In this document: one piece after another, positions 1 through 11,474 of the stretch
How the letters are laid out: every line of letters begins with the position of its first letter
Position numbering within the stretch: position 1 is the first letter of the stretch
DNA from: Cryptomeria japonica
Lineage: Eukaryota; Streptophyta; Pinopsida; Cupressales; Cupressaceae
DNA: 64,000 nt
Assembly (NCBI RefSeq): GCF_030272615.1
Contig: NC_081414.1
Location: 823,665,896-823,729,895 of the forward strand
Reading direction: 5' to 3'
The notes under the pieces: generated by a model
What the model was told of the DNA's origin: nothing
Database searches by the model: none
What the model saw: the letters and a program-made list of their open reading frames with translations, nothing else
Made by a program: the position numbers and the translations under genes

Positions 1-1741
1 CATCCATTTGATAAACTTTGAAACCCTTGAATGTTGAAAATGCTAGAAACATCTAGATAGCCTCCATTATTGCAACCCAGGTATAAGTTTCATCAAAGTC
101 AATGCCTTCAATGTGAGTGTATCCTTTACAGACTAACTTTACCTTATTCCTCACAACCTTTCCATCTTCATCCAGCTTGTTCTAGAATACTCATTTAGTA
201 TTGATTACATTCTTATCTTTCGATCTGCTAACTAATTCCCATGTCTGGTTTTTCTCAATCTTCTCTAATTCCTCTTTCATTGTCTTCATCCAGTTCTGAT
301 CTTTGGAAGCTTCCTCGAATGACTTTGGCTTATTCATAGATAATAGACATAGAAAAACATGTTCTTGTGTTTCTTTTCTTCTTGTGATAACACCCTTGCT
401 CTTGTCTCCAATGATCTAATCTTCTAAGTGATCCTTCTTGACATACCTAGGAGTCTTGGATGTAGAAGTCAGAGCATCGTGATCATTTTTTCTTCATTCC
501 TAGTTTCTTCCTTCCTTTCCTTTTCTCTGGAATCCTCTGACTCATATCTTCTTCTATTTCTGATTCCTTTGAGGTGTTTTCATCAACTTTTACACTTGCA
601 CTTTCAACAATCTTGTTCAAAAAACATCGATATGCCTTTCTCTTTGTTTAGTAACCCAAGAATATTCCTTCATCTACTCTGCTGTCAAAATTTCTAGGAC
701 TTTCTTCATCTCTCCTAATATAAAACTTTTTTTAAAAAACTTTGAAATATTTAACTATTAGAGTTCTTCCATACCATAGTTCATAAGATGTCTTACCATA
801 CTTCCTTTGATATAGAAGTCTATTGAGTGTGTATGTTGCTATGTGAATTGCTTCTTTCCAATAGACTTCAGGTAACTTTGCACTTTTTATCATGGTTCTA
901 GCTACTTCCTGTATATTTTGGTTCATTATTTCTACTACACCATTTGGTTGAGGTGTCTAGGGAGCTGATAGTTGTCTTTTTATTCCATGCTTTTCACAAA
1001 ACTCATTGAACTCATCTGAGATGAATTATCCTCCTATCTCAGACCTTAAACACTTAAGTTTCTTGCCAACTTCATTCTCAACTTTTGTCTAGAATATCTT
1101 GAACTTTTCTAATGCTTCACATTTTTCTCTAAGAAATGCAACCCAAATCATTCTAAAATAATCATCAATTAGTAACAAGAAATGTCTCTCACCTTGCAGG
1201 CTTCTTGTCTAAGTCAGAGCACAAAGATTTGTGTGAACCAAATCTAGTAACCTGGTGGATGAGTACTCATTTCCTTTGAATGTGCTTCTAGTTTGCTTTC
1301 CTATTTGACATTACCTAAAAATTGTTTTCAGGTTTAGACAATCTAGGGAAATCTCTTACTGCACTCTTTTAGCTGATATGTACCAAATTATCAGAGTTGA
1401 TATGACACAACCTCTAGTGACATAGCCAACTGTCATCGATTTGTGATAACAAGCAATTCTTTGTAGCTCCTTCTAACTGGTACATGTTTCCATTTGTCCT
1501 CCTTCCAACCATAATAATGGTTCTAGAATCCTTCTAAATCTTACATCCATTATCTTAAAAGACAACATTGTATTCATTTTCGCACATATGTCCAACACTC
1601 AAGAGATTATTATGCAAACCCTTCACATAATAAACATGGTCAGTGCTATGATTTCCATCAAAGATAATTGAGTCGATACCAACAATTTGTGTTGTTTGAT
1701 CATCACCAAATCTAATAGAACCTCCATCATACTTTTATCAA
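1..1741 (-). pseudogene. Copia pol remnant: protease end, integrase, start of reverse transcriptase
   Basis: Read on the minus strand, this is the middle of a Ty1-Copia polyprotein. It starts near 1740 with the protease to pre-integrase junction (IRFGDDQTTQIVGI, then YYVKGLHNNLLSVGHMCE). It continues through integrase, where 926-732 is open and reads MIKSAKLPEVYWKEAIHIAT, typical of the integrase core end. At 330-1 it enters the N-terminus of RVT_2 reverse transcriptase (NWMKTMKEELEKIEKNQTWE, later KLVCKGYTHIEGIDFDETY). Several in-frame stops and frame breaks make it non-functional. The element continues past the window start, so RT catalytic and RNase H parts are not visible. Its gag and 5' LTR are missing: at 1741 it abuts an LTR fragment and then an unrelated Gypsy gag. 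Family assignment is confident; the exact internal breaks are not. Confidence 0.85.
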
Positions 1742-2115
1742 TGGGAAACTGAGATGTGGGGGTGAATCAGTTGACAACAAATTTATCAATTTTACCTTTA
1801 ATTCACAGATCTGAAATATAGAACAAAATTAACAGAATTAAGAAGTGCATGCAACAATCAGATCAAACACAAGAGATACCATAATTGCAACAATCAGATC
1901 AAACACAAGAGACACCATAATTTACATGGAAAACCGAAGAAGGGAAAAGTCACGAAGAATGCTAATTCTCAATATATGAACACTAGTTAAGGTGACTTTT
2001 ACAATAGGTCGCTCACTGCCAATGTGCTCACTGCAGGTGGGCTCACTACCCTGAAAGGCTCACTACCAAATAAGGAAAGGCTCACTGCCAATTATAGATG
2101 GGCTTAGTACCCTAA
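1742..2115 (-). repeat. LTR fragment related to the Copia LTR at 18267-19204
   Basis: The reverse complement of this block aligns with the downstream part of the LTR at about 18837-19170. Both carry the same serial AGTGAGC motifs, the phrase for 'ATATATTGAGAATT', the stretch CTTAATTCTGTTAATT, and a TTCACCCCC end. The block starts on the plus strand with TGGGAAACTGAG, so on the minus strand it ends in ...TTTCCCA, a plausible LTR 3' end (CA). At 2115 the match to the other LTR stops abruptly and Gypsy protease sequence begins. It is therefore a truncated LTR wedged between Gypsy and Copia remnants. Confidence 0.65.
1851..1922. repeat. Two-copy 36-bp tandem duplication
   Basis: GCAACAATCAGATCAAACAC starts at 1851 and again at 1887, and the two 36-bp copies differ at one position (GATACC against GACACC). 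The related LTR at 19060 has a single copy. This is a local duplication inside the LTR fragment. Confidence 0.85.
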
Positions 2116-3287
2116 GAGGCTAACAAGATTATCTGAACTACCACTATCAATAACAACTTTACAACACTTATCGGATACCTTACATCTAGTCTTGAACAAA
2201 TTCTTCCTCTACAAGGGTTCTTCATCTATCCCGGTATGACACAAAGCTCTCTTCACCATCAACAGTTCTCCATCTTTTGGTTCATTATCTAATCCGGTGG
2301 GGTTTTATTCCACCACTGCTGCTCTTCTGGTATTCTCTGTCCTCTTACACTTAAAAGAACAATGTCCTTATCCTCCACACTTATAGAAAGTTCCTCTAAA
2401 TGCTCTCTTGTCTTTTCTTCCAAAATTCTCATTCCTATAGCCATCCAGTTCTCTCCTCTAGTAGAAATCTCTATCATCTTTCCGGTATGAATTACCTTAT
2501 TTTCTTACTTCCTTGTCCTTGCTCAGATATGTACAAGTACCTCTTCCTCTGGTAAACCTTCCACCTCTACTCATGTGTTTTGTTTAGCTTCTCTTCAGCC
2601 TTTAGGGCATACTGGTAAGCCTCTTCAATGCTCTGTAACTTGATCAAATTGAGTTCATCATGTATAGACATCTGTAATCCATTCAAATATCTTGCAACTT
2701 GTTTATCTTTACCATCAACATGTTTGGATCTTATATTCAACTTGTAAAATGCTTCAGTGTACTCCTTCACACTTGATTCCTTTTGTCTTAAATTCAACAA
2801 CTTCCGAAATAGATTCACTTGATAATCAATAGACATAAATTTTGACTTCAACTTAGCAACCATCTAATCCCATGTCTTAATCTTCTCTTTACCTCTTCTT
2901 TGTCTATCAACTTGCAAATGTTCCCACCAAAGAGATGCATAACCTTTTAACCAAGTACATGCATATTTCACCTTCCTCTCTTCTGCAGTGTTTTCAAAAT
3001 CAAAGTATTTCTCCATCTCCAAGATCCAATCCATCAATTCATCTGAATCTAACTTTTCATCATATTCTGGTGGGGTAAAATGAGGTTTAATATTTGCCCT
3101 ACTCAAAACCCTCAAAAACATTTCCTCATCTAGATCAACCATTGGTGGGTTTACTTGTTCTGCCAGGGCCTTTTCTCTAGGTTGTCTCCGCGGCTTCCAA
3201 ACGAGCTTCTATACCTCACAACATTTCCATCACAGCAGGGTCTGCATTCCCATTCACTCCACCATTCCTAGTTCCTCTTTGTGCCAT
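2116..3287 (-). pseudogene. Ty3-Gypsy gag and protease, 5' part of polyprotein
   Basis: Gag can start at the ATG at 3287 (MAQRGTRNGGVNG), about 110 bp inside the LTR end. The retrotransposon gag domain follows in one frame: 3142-2864 (DELMDWILEMEKYFDFEN, then CTWLKGYASLWWEHL) and 2863-2567 (SVKEYTEAFYKLNIRS, then YLNGLQMSIHDEL), separated by one in-frame TAG. Such spacing and the WW motif are typical of plant Gypsy gag. Further on, the frame reads a protease active-site-like motif, VIDSGSSDNLVSL, at about 2160-2120, then is cut off by an LTR fragment at 2115. RT, RNase H and integrase are absent. Stops in the gag are TAG, consistent with CAG decay. Without pol the element cannot act alone. 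Confidence 0.8.
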
Positions 3288-3397
3288 CTTTATGCTAGTC
3301 CTCTACAACTACAGGTTAGATCCATAGTCCGCCACCTGACAACAAAATTTCTTAGGACAACGCAATCTCCAAAATGAAAGCTCTCTTTGATACCACT

Positions 3398-4198
3398 TGA
3401 AGTAGTCACCGGTTAGGAGGGACCTCAAAAAGATCAATCCAGAACGGTCAACAAGAGTAAACACAATGGAAACACAAAGATATGATGGAGGCAATGGAGA
3501 ACAGACTGAATTATAACATGAAAACTGATTACAACCAACTAGTAAAAACAATGTTCTAGAAACTATCTTATAGGCCTACTAAAACATTCTCAAAGCATAG
3601 AATAGGTCACAACTGGGACCTCAAATATCAAGATCTATCTTAGAAGCTTAGTCTAGCTACCTGATTACATTCTAATACACAATTACAATGATATATACGA
3701 TCCAAGGGAGTCCAATCGGCCCAAAAAGGGATCAAAACCTAAAGAACAAGACCTAATGTGTAATACCAACAAGGTCAACCTTTGCCAAATAAATTCCTCC
3801 AGAAAATCCAAAGGATGAAGAATAGATTGTGGGAAAAGGTCAGCCACACACCAAGGAACATCAAAATCAATGCTTAGGGCTCCACAAGCTATGGAAGGGG
3901 TTCCGATAGATCACCAAAATAGGTCTAGGCAAATGGTAACAAGAAACTGTCAACTGGTAATAGGAAACTATCATGGAAATCGATAATGATAACTTGCCAA
4001 AAAATTATCCAAACGCAATGTAGTTTGGAAGTAAGAAAGATGATCAAGTCTTCAAGTAGAATCCAACTCCTCAAGTTCTAGTGAGCCAAAACTAAGACAC
4101 ACATAAATAAATACTGAACTACAAACAGAAAGCAAAACAGAAAATAAATGTTTTTGGTTGATGCAAGATTGCCATGAACTGGGGATGCTCTTGCATCA
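3398..4198 (-). repeat. 5' LTR of the Gypsy element with adjacent primer site
   Basis: On the minus strand this begins TGATGCAAGAGCATCC at 4198 and ends GACTACTTCA at 3398, giving TG...CA ends and 801 bp. Two bases further on the minus strand is TGGTATCAAAGAGAGC, a close match to the initiator-Met tRNA primer site, and then the gag start at 3287. The first ~40 bp of the LTR fold on themselves (TGATGCAAGA against TCTTGCATCA, 4159-4198). No 3' LTR or target duplication is visible, because the element is truncated on its 3' side at 2115. Confidence 0.65.
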
Positions 4199-4469
4199 GA
4201 TGGATTTGAAAACTACATTTTGTCAAATCATTCCTAGAGGTTACTTTTGACCTTTTAAATCTTGCACATCATGAGGACTTATGCTAAAATGTTAGTCAAT
4301 AGCAATTTCTATGTCAAATGTCAATGTTCTTATTTAATATCATGGTCTCAAATTCATATTTGATGAGGTTTTTAGGGTGATTAAAAGTGCAACATACCTA
4401 GTTTTGGTCTCTGAAAAGACATGCAATTTACTTGAGTGGCCATCTTCAATGATTAAAATTTTGCAAATC

Positions 4470-4945
4470 AAAACTCTTCAATAAAACCCATTTGGTGAAC
4501 TATTTTTTGTAACATTAAATTTTAGTCATTTACACCTATACTTACAAATCCCTTGAATATTTATATTTCATAAACTTGGATTCCTCCTCGAAGGATAAAA
4601 TCCATAAGTGGTTCCATTCTTTTTAGGTGCAATCATTTTGTAGCACTAGATTTTAGTCATTCATCCTAGCTTTGTTATCATCTCAAGGTCCTAATGGAAT
4701 AAACTAAACACTATATTTCAAAAAACCTTTCATTTATTTTCTTTAGTGTTCGATCCCTCTTAAAATTCTAAGACCCATAAAGTCTTTCATTATATATAGA
4801 TGCAACTTTTCATGACACAAGATTTTGGTCATTTACCCTAGCATTGTTATTATCTTAGTCCTCTTGTAAGGAAATAACATATATTCTTCATGAATCCCTT
4901 CATTTCTATTCCTTAAATGTGGATCCATCCTAGAAGGCTATAACC
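4470..4945. repeat. Block 1 of a ~170-bp tandem repeat
   Basis: Units are anchored by TTTTAGTCATTTACCCTAGC-like phrases at 4520, 4651 and 4823, followed by AAATCCCTTCATT, then GGATCC, AAAGGCTATAACCCAT and CTCTTTTTAGGTGCA variants. The last interval is 172 bp; the first is shortened to 131 bp. The same unit recurs at 10230-10620. Copies are well diverged, so the array is old. It has no coding content. Confidence 0.75.
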
Positions 4946-6533
4946 GGTGCAAGAGCACCCACGGGCCTATCATACCTCCATGATTCAAAGTTTGAATTTT
5001 TATCTTTTTTTGTGTTGTTTCATTTTAATAAGATCATTTTAGACCATTAATGATCATTTGGAGTAATTTTGAAAGTTCGGGACCAAGTTGTTGAAAATTT
5101 TCAAAATTGCTCAAAATTGTCAATGTTGCTCAAACAGTTGTCAAGCAACTTTGGTAAAAGTTGTCAAATTGATGTATTCGTTAAGAATAATGATTGGTGG
5201 GGTGGTTGAGTTAGTTGATGTGAATTAAAATGTATTTAAATTCCACTCGAACTCCAATTTGGGGTTGGAGAGGGAATAGAGAAGAACAAATCCTTGTTTT
5301 GTGTATTATTTTTATTTTTTCTCATGTTGCGAACCGTTATTTTGGTTTGTAAGGATTTGAATTCACATTAAATGATCTTTAATTGGTTGGAAAAGTTAGT
5401 TCTATGAATCTGGTTTCATTTTCTATTTGTCTCATTAAATTTCATGGTGTTTTGTGAAAGTTATTGCATTTTTAGTATAGACAAGTCAAAAATTATATTT
5501 TTTGTATGTTAATAGTTTGCAAAACACTATGACCTACGGCCTTGTACGATACAATACATAACTAAAATGAATGGGAAAATATGAATACATGAGTCTAGTT
5601 TAATATGTTTTCAATTTGGTTCAATTTTATTAATATTTGAATAAGTTATGGCCATTTTGGTTGCTGCACTCCGGAACCTTGCCTAGGGTTTTCAGTTTGA
5701 GAAAAAAATTCATTTCTTCAAATTGGCATGGTGAAAAATCATGAAATTTTATGGAGAAGTATGTCTTGGCTTATTCTAACATAGTGTGACAAATCACTAA
5801 TTCTTGAGCATTCTTTCATCCTGATGATGGATCACAAAGTGATCATTCTTGATAATTTTCTATGGCTCATCTAAGATACCCTCATCATATTGTTGATAAT
5901 GAAGACTGTGAACTAGCTAAATTACATCTTTTTAAGAGATTGTTGTAGTTAAATGTATGAATAGATGTATAAAAAAATAGGAAGCACTATAACTTTACAG
6001 GTTGACATCGCTACTTTGAAGTGCCCCTACAAAATAAATGCACCTTGCTAGAATGTGAAAAAGGCTAGGAGTATTAAACTAGACTGAACTAAAGAAAATA
6101 TGGTTTGGTTGATGGTTCTTAAGGTGGAGGTGGAGATGCTGCTATGAACACAACTTCGATTGTCGGAAGACTAAGGAAGGGAAAATCTAGGCTTTGTGAA
6201 GATAAATCACACATCATAGATGTGGTTACCATCGACTATTTGAAAAATGTGGTAGGATGTGGTACATCCTACATCAGGCTGTTTGTAGTCATGAACTCAT
6301 TTTCATCCTACGGCATATGTGGAGACACTCAACAGGACATACAAGGTTAATAAGTAACTCATGCCAAAGAGAGTGAAGCATGATGATGTCATAATGTCGG
6401 ATATACCAAAGGGAGTGAATCATCGACCCTAGCTATCGACCTTGTATGACCTACTATTGGAATCCACATCTATCGTAGGATGCATATGACTTCATGTCTC
6501 AAACATCTTGTCATAGGATATTGCACTAAATTC
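4946..6533. other. Non-coding stretch
   Basis: No credible gene. The sequence is AT-rich and lacks domain-like reading frames. One segment, about 6120-6360, resembles 63730-63870 near the other end of the window. It includes a perfect 9-3-9 inverted repeat, GTAGGATGT-ggt-ACATCCTAC, at 6252-6272, and a shared ATCCTACGGCA phrase. The last five bases, AATTC at 6529-6533, are the target duplication of the next element. Confidence 0.6.
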
Positions 6534-6831
6534 TGTTGGGAAAACTATTGTTTGTGTTTACATATTTGTTAAATTTATAGACTACATAGAAAAATATTTG
6601 ATAGTTTATTTAGGAGTTTGCATATTTACACATGTTTGTTACAATTTGGTTATTAGTTATTCCATAATGTAAGAGATTTGTTACAAGAATTCTCCTATAA
6701 TGTAGGAGATCCAATTCCTATATATTGACCTATGTAATCTATAATTCAGGAGCTGAGTGAGATAGAAAAGCGTATTATTATTGCATAAACTTTAATGCAA
6801 CTTCTATCTACTCTGCCCGTATTTTCTGATA
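6534..6831 (+). repeat. 5' LTR of the short element
   Basis: A 298-bp LTR preceded by target duplication AATTC and followed at once by primer site TGATATCAGAGC. It contains a TATATATTGACC-like AT box and a purine-rich AGTGAGATAGAAAAG region shared with the 3' LTR. Confidence 0.85.
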
Positions 6832-6999
6832 TGATATCAGAGCAGGAGATAGGCATATTGTCTGCATTTCTAAGATAAGGTGCAGATTCATTGAAATCGC
6901 CTTAGGAACTGGGTGTTGGAATTAGATGACAGAAAATTAGGAGAAAGGATTATGCGGTTTTAATTGGAGGTCAGCACAAGTGGCGTTCTGCATATGATT

Positions 7000-7600
7000 T
7001 GGTTGGGCCATTTATCAACCAAAGGTTCGTGTTTTATTGGAGATTGATCCAAGGTTCGTGTTTTATTGGTCTTCATACCCCTGACAGGCCATTTCATTCT
7101 CTGCGGCCTTCGTACTTTTCGTATGAGCTTTACGGCCTTTGTCCGAGGATGACATCACTGGACGAGTCTTTTGCAGCTTGATCAGCCAGAGACCCTCCAT
7201 TGGCGGTTTCTGTTTTTCAAAGCTCAATCGCATACCCACGTTCTTTTCCATCATACGAAGTCATTAGGCAATAACTCCCACCTGTCATATTCTGGGCAAT
7301 AAATCCACTCCACGTCTGGGTGTGCTGCAATCTCTGCTATGATTTCTGGAGCTGGCGGGGGATGTCTCTCAATTCGTATTTGTTGTGGCTGCCTGTTAGC
7401 GGATTATAAGTGTTGTGTGCCTTCCTTTGCATTCGTTTATGGTGCTCTCCATTTTTACGTGTATTGGCCTTCATTTCTTCTTCTGCAGCGTGCAATTTGA
7501 ATCTGGTGAATAGAAAAGTTTGCAAAGATCTGGCGTTTTTGATCTAGAGTTTACAAGTCGTTCCATATTTGCGATTGGCACGCTACTTAACCTATATAGC
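7000..7600. other. GC-richer insert inside the short LTR element
   Basis: This part of the interior is clearly richer in G and C than the DNA around it. It carries short open frames on the minus strand (7254-7063 starting MMEKNVGMRLSFEKQ; 7525-7337 starting MQTFLFTRFKLHAAEEE). I do not recognise a protein family. A captured piece of a host gene or its 5' region is possible, but nothing in the sequence proves it. Confidence 0.35.
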
Positions 7601-8736
7601 GATTCACTGATTGGAGCTAATCATCTGTGTGTGCATACATATATCAGTGTGGAGTCTACATCGAGCAGTGATTTACTTGTTCACTCGCGTTTTGGTGCTG
7701 CCTGCCAGTCATAATTGCCACTTCACATTGCTTTCAATCGCATTTTGCCTCGTGTTGAAGAAAGAAGGTAATGAATGTATAATTAAGCCATAGTGTGTGG
7801 TGCTTGGCTGTGAATATTTAAAGACTGCAATATAAATTATCGGCATGTAGATGGAATTATGGGCCTTGACTGAGAAATACTTTGCGTCATGGATCAACTT
7901 GTTCAAAGTGTTGTAGCTAATTTCTTTTCTTTATGCTATCATGGTATGGGCATAAGTGGAGGAGCTAATTTTGGGGAAATGGTAGTACGTGTAAAGTTAG
8001 TTTTATTTGATTGGCATGAAGTCAAATCAATTTATTTTATTTGGTTTAAAAATAAGGTTTATTTATTTTTTTAAAAATTGTAATTGGAATGCATGGTCGG
8101 TGGTACCCGACACTCCTTGTAAGAAGTTTACATCAACGGGGGAGGACATACTCTTTTTCACAAATGATGAAATGAACCTTAAAAGATAAATTTGCCAAGT
8201 AGCAATTTTATTGAAGGTAGGAGGCAACGAGCGAAGGAGGATACTCAGCGTCCTCTCTTTAGTCACCAATGATGAGGTCATTTATCCGCTTTGGTGGCAT
8301 TTCATTTTCTATTGTAAAGTGTGTTTTTGTTTTCTATGTTTTTTAATAATTGGAAATTTCACAATGGGGGGATATAACATTAATATTCCATCTCCAGTTG
8401 CTATGAAAATTTCCTTTGGAGATCGAGTGACATGATCATCAACAATTGCTATGTGTGGGTTATTTCATGTGTAAAATATTGTAATGAACAAAAGCATTGA
8501 TATAATGCAATTCATGGACCTCTAAAGGGTTTGTGGGAGGATCCATAAAACCACGTGAGGTGAACAGATGAGTGTGTTCCTGTTCATGTCCAGGTGTTGT
8601 GGTAAACCTGTGTGCAAACCATGAAAGGTTGATGGAAGGTGTCTTTCATTTTGAATCAAGATCATGACCCACAAGAGTTGAGTATACTGCAGATGAAAGG
8701 TGTGAGTTCTTACCATGTTCACACTAAGAGAGGGAA

Positions 8737-9031
8737 TGTTGTGAAAACTATTGTTAGTGTTTACATGTTTGTTTAATTTATAGGCTACATAGAAAATTAT
8801 TTGTTGGTTTGTTTAGGAGCTTGTAAATTTATGTGTGTTTGTTGTTTGGTTATTAGTTATTCCATTATGTAAGAGATTTGTCACATGAGTTCTCCTATAA
8901 TATAGGAGATCCAATTCCTATATATTGGCATATGTAATCTATGATTGAGGAGGTGAGTGAGATAGAAAAGCATATTATTATTGCATAAAATTTAATGCAA
9001 ATTCTATCTTCTCTACCCATATTTTTTGATA
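8737..9031 (+). repeat. 3' LTR of the short element
   Basis: A 295-bp copy of 6534-6831, preceded by a polypurine tract and followed by AATTC at 9032-9036. One 3-bp gap and about 35 substitutions separate the two LTRs by eye. Confidence 0.85.
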
Positions 9032-9036
9032 AATTC

Positions 9037-9469
9037 TTCTCCCTTAACTGTGTGCTCTTTCCTGCCACATGGGTCAATTTTTCTTTGTATGAATTTCCTT
9101 TTTTTTTGCCACATTGCTTTTGTGGCTTTAGGTGATTGCCTTTCAAATTGGACATCTTAGCATCTATCCACCGTACCACACATTATTTAATACTTCCTTT
9201 ACTTGTGAAATGCTTGCCTTATCAAGTTAACTGAAAGGGATTGCTTCCTCTCCTTTTTTATCTATATATTTTTTTTTAAATGCATATATTCATTAAAAGA
9301 AAAAGAATATATAAGAGTGAAATATAGTCTAGAGGAGGTACTTTCAAGCCAATAATTATAATAGTAACAATTCAATTTATATGTAAATAAGCATTGCATA
9401 GGAACAAATTAACTAAGAAAGCTAAAAAATATAGATTTCGAGTGGAAACAAATTATAATATTAGAAAAG
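9037..9469. other. Non-coding AT-rich stretch
   Basis: Nothing supportable is seen between the target duplication of the LTR element and the LINE relic. Confidence 0.5.
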
Positions 9470-10070
9470 ATCACTTTTCTCTAAGAATACAGAGCACACG
9501 ATCTTCCATAATGAACTTGAGCATTATAAGTAGAGGCCCATTATGATCTTTAGCAATAGCTACCAAATGAGGCTACAGTTTAGATAATTGTGTTTGGAGA
9601 TCTGAATTGTTGTTCTAATTCTCCTTCAAGGCTTTAGCAAGAGTTGACTGCCTCAAAATAATATTAGAGAATAAGCCATGTATAATCACTTCCATTAGAG
9701 GAAAGGAGCTAGAAAAGATATCTTTACATTAAAGCATCCAAATATATAAAGGATACATTGACAAAAAATATTATGAGACCATATTCTATGAATAGTATAG
9801 CCCTAGAATATCTTATTTCCATTTTAATTTTTTCTTAAATGTGGTAGGGATAAGGGTCATAACTGTTTGCCAAATTTGTTGAGTATGCTTGCCAGTCCAA
9901 AAAGCATGTTTAATGGTTTCTAGCTTGTAACAAAAGCGAAATTTGTTGGAGTGATTAGGAAGAAAGGTGAGTCACTAGCCCACAACAATTTTATAATACA
10001 TTATCTTCTATGCTAGAAATTGAACTTTTTCCTTAGCTTTTGATTTTTGCACAACAATAATTTGAACAAC
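9470..10070 (-). pseudogene. LINE relic: zinc-binding region after reverse transcriptase (zf-RVT)
   Basis: On the minus strand about 9950-9835 reads RFCYKLETIKHAFWTGKH followed by TQQIWQTVMTLIPT. This matches the pattern of the zf-RVT region of plant L1 elements, where a short C..C stretch is followed by 'ET..H.FW....A..W'. Degenerate downstream sequence to about 9480 can be read as the variable linker before RNase H. Frames are broken many times, no start or end of the element can be fixed, and no RNase H motif is left. It is an old fragment. Confidence 0.55.
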
Positions 10071-10229
10071 TATATAGATTTAACAAAATGACCAAAATTG
10101 GTAATAATTATGAATCTATAATTTATTTATGTATTATAATATAAATAATTAGCAAAAGATCAAGTGGGGTTAAACTAATTGTTTAGTAGAAGCTTAATGT
10201 TGGATAGAATTATTGTGATAACAGACTAG

Positions 10230-10620
10230 TAAGTGTGACATTTGGTTTTAGTCATTTAGCCTACCTATTTTATCATATTTGTCCTTTTGGAAGAAAGTAA
10301 CACCTATAATTCACAAACAACTTCATTTATTCCCTAAACTTGTATCCTTCTTAAAAGGATAAAACCCATATGGTGTTGCACTCTTTTTAGGTGCAACATT
10401 TTTGTGGCACTGGATTTTAGTCATTTACCATAGCTTTGATATCATCTTGGTCCTCTTGAAAGGAAATAATATCTATACTTCACAAATCCCTTCATTTATT
10501 TTCTTTAATGTTGGATCCCTCTTAAAAGGCTATAACCCATAATGTCTTCCACTCTTTTTGGTGCAGCTCTTTTGTGACACTAGATTTTGGTCATTTACCC
10601 TAGCTTTGTTATCATCTTGG
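10230..10620. repeat. Block 2 of the ~170-bp tandem repeat
   Basis: The anchor TTTTAGTCATTTA or TTTTGGTCATTTA occurs at 10246, 10415 and 10585, giving periods of 169 and 170 bp. Units share CTTCACAAATCCCTTCATTT, GGATCCCTCTTAAAAGG and GGTGCAACTTTTGTG phrases with 4470-4945. The copies here are more alike than those in block 1. Confidence 0.8.
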
Positions 10621-11474
10621 TGGACTTTTTAAAACCTTTTAATGGTTTATTAGGATGCGGGCATAGAATAGTTAATTGTTAATTTGAGTCTTTATATTAA
10701 GATTGGAAGATATTTCCTAATTCTTTAATTTAGATATATTCATGTCTAGATAATATTATATTTTCTCCTCACATAGGCATAATGTAAATAAAAAATTTTA
10801 ATTTAATTTGAAGAGAATTATGTCATGGATTGGAGTAGTCCTTAGAATGCCATGTTTGCTTGTTTCCATAAAGTTAACATCCAAGAAATTTTTGATTCGT
10901 GGATTTGAATTTATTTTTTGAGCTCTTATCAGTATCACCTGAATTTTTAAACTCTCTCCACTCACATTTAAAAGGATTCTTCGTCAAAAACATTTTAATT
11001 TTTCTTCTTCAACAAATGTCATTCTTTCTTTGTAAAATTTCTTGACTTTTCTTTCAAAAGCCCATCTATTGTTTGATAAATAACTTTTCACACACAAAAA
11101 CAAATGTAAAATGGTTTGTGGGTTTCGAAGTTTACTTTCCAAGATTTTAAAACAAAAAGCAATTCTAAATTTTGTTAAGGTTCGAGAATGTTATCGCATT
11201 TTTTATACTAATGTTGAAACTACTAAACACAAGGAAAAATAGGCAGTTTTGTGTGAAAAAATGTGGTTTTATTCTTTTTGAAATGATTTATGTTTAAAAA
11301 TATTGCGTTTAATTACCTTATTTTTTGTAGTATCAGAAATTGTGTACTTAACAATTTCACACTCTATTTGGCACCTACTTTAGTATGGTTTTCTCTAGAT
11401 CATTTTAAGTCCATTGGGGCTCTACGCTACCATATAATTGTATTGTTAATCCTACAACTTAATCATCATCAAAT
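10621..11474. other. Non-coding AT-rich stretch outside the left arm
   Basis: No gene is seen. It runs without a break into the inverted-repeat arm at 11475, so it appears to be the native flank of the arm. Confidence 0.5.

Larger units (their letters stand above)
6534..9031 (+). mobile_element. Short LTR retrotransposon with both LTRs and no visible pol
   Basis: Two direct repeats of about 295-298 bp, 6534-6831 and 8737-9031, both start TGTTG.GAAAACTATTG and end TTTGATA or TTCTGATA. They differ at roughly one position in eight to nine, so the insertion is old. Directly after the first LTR is TGATATCAGAGCAGG (6832), close to the initiator-Met primer site. Directly before the second is AAGAGAGGGAA (8726-8736), a polypurine tract. 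The element is flanked by AATTC at 6529-6533 and 9032-9036, a 5-bp target duplication. The 1.9-kb interior has no recognisable gag, protease, integrase or RT, so the element is non-autonomous (LARD/TRIM-like). Its orientation is plus, from primer site to polypurine tract. Confidence 0.88.

Noticed and set aside
8063-8281. Minus-strand frame with LLRSLPPTFNKIAT, like a Copia gag phrase
   Set aside because: Too short, opposite to the host LTR element, and no further gag motifs follow. It may be a tiny fragment but is not supportable.
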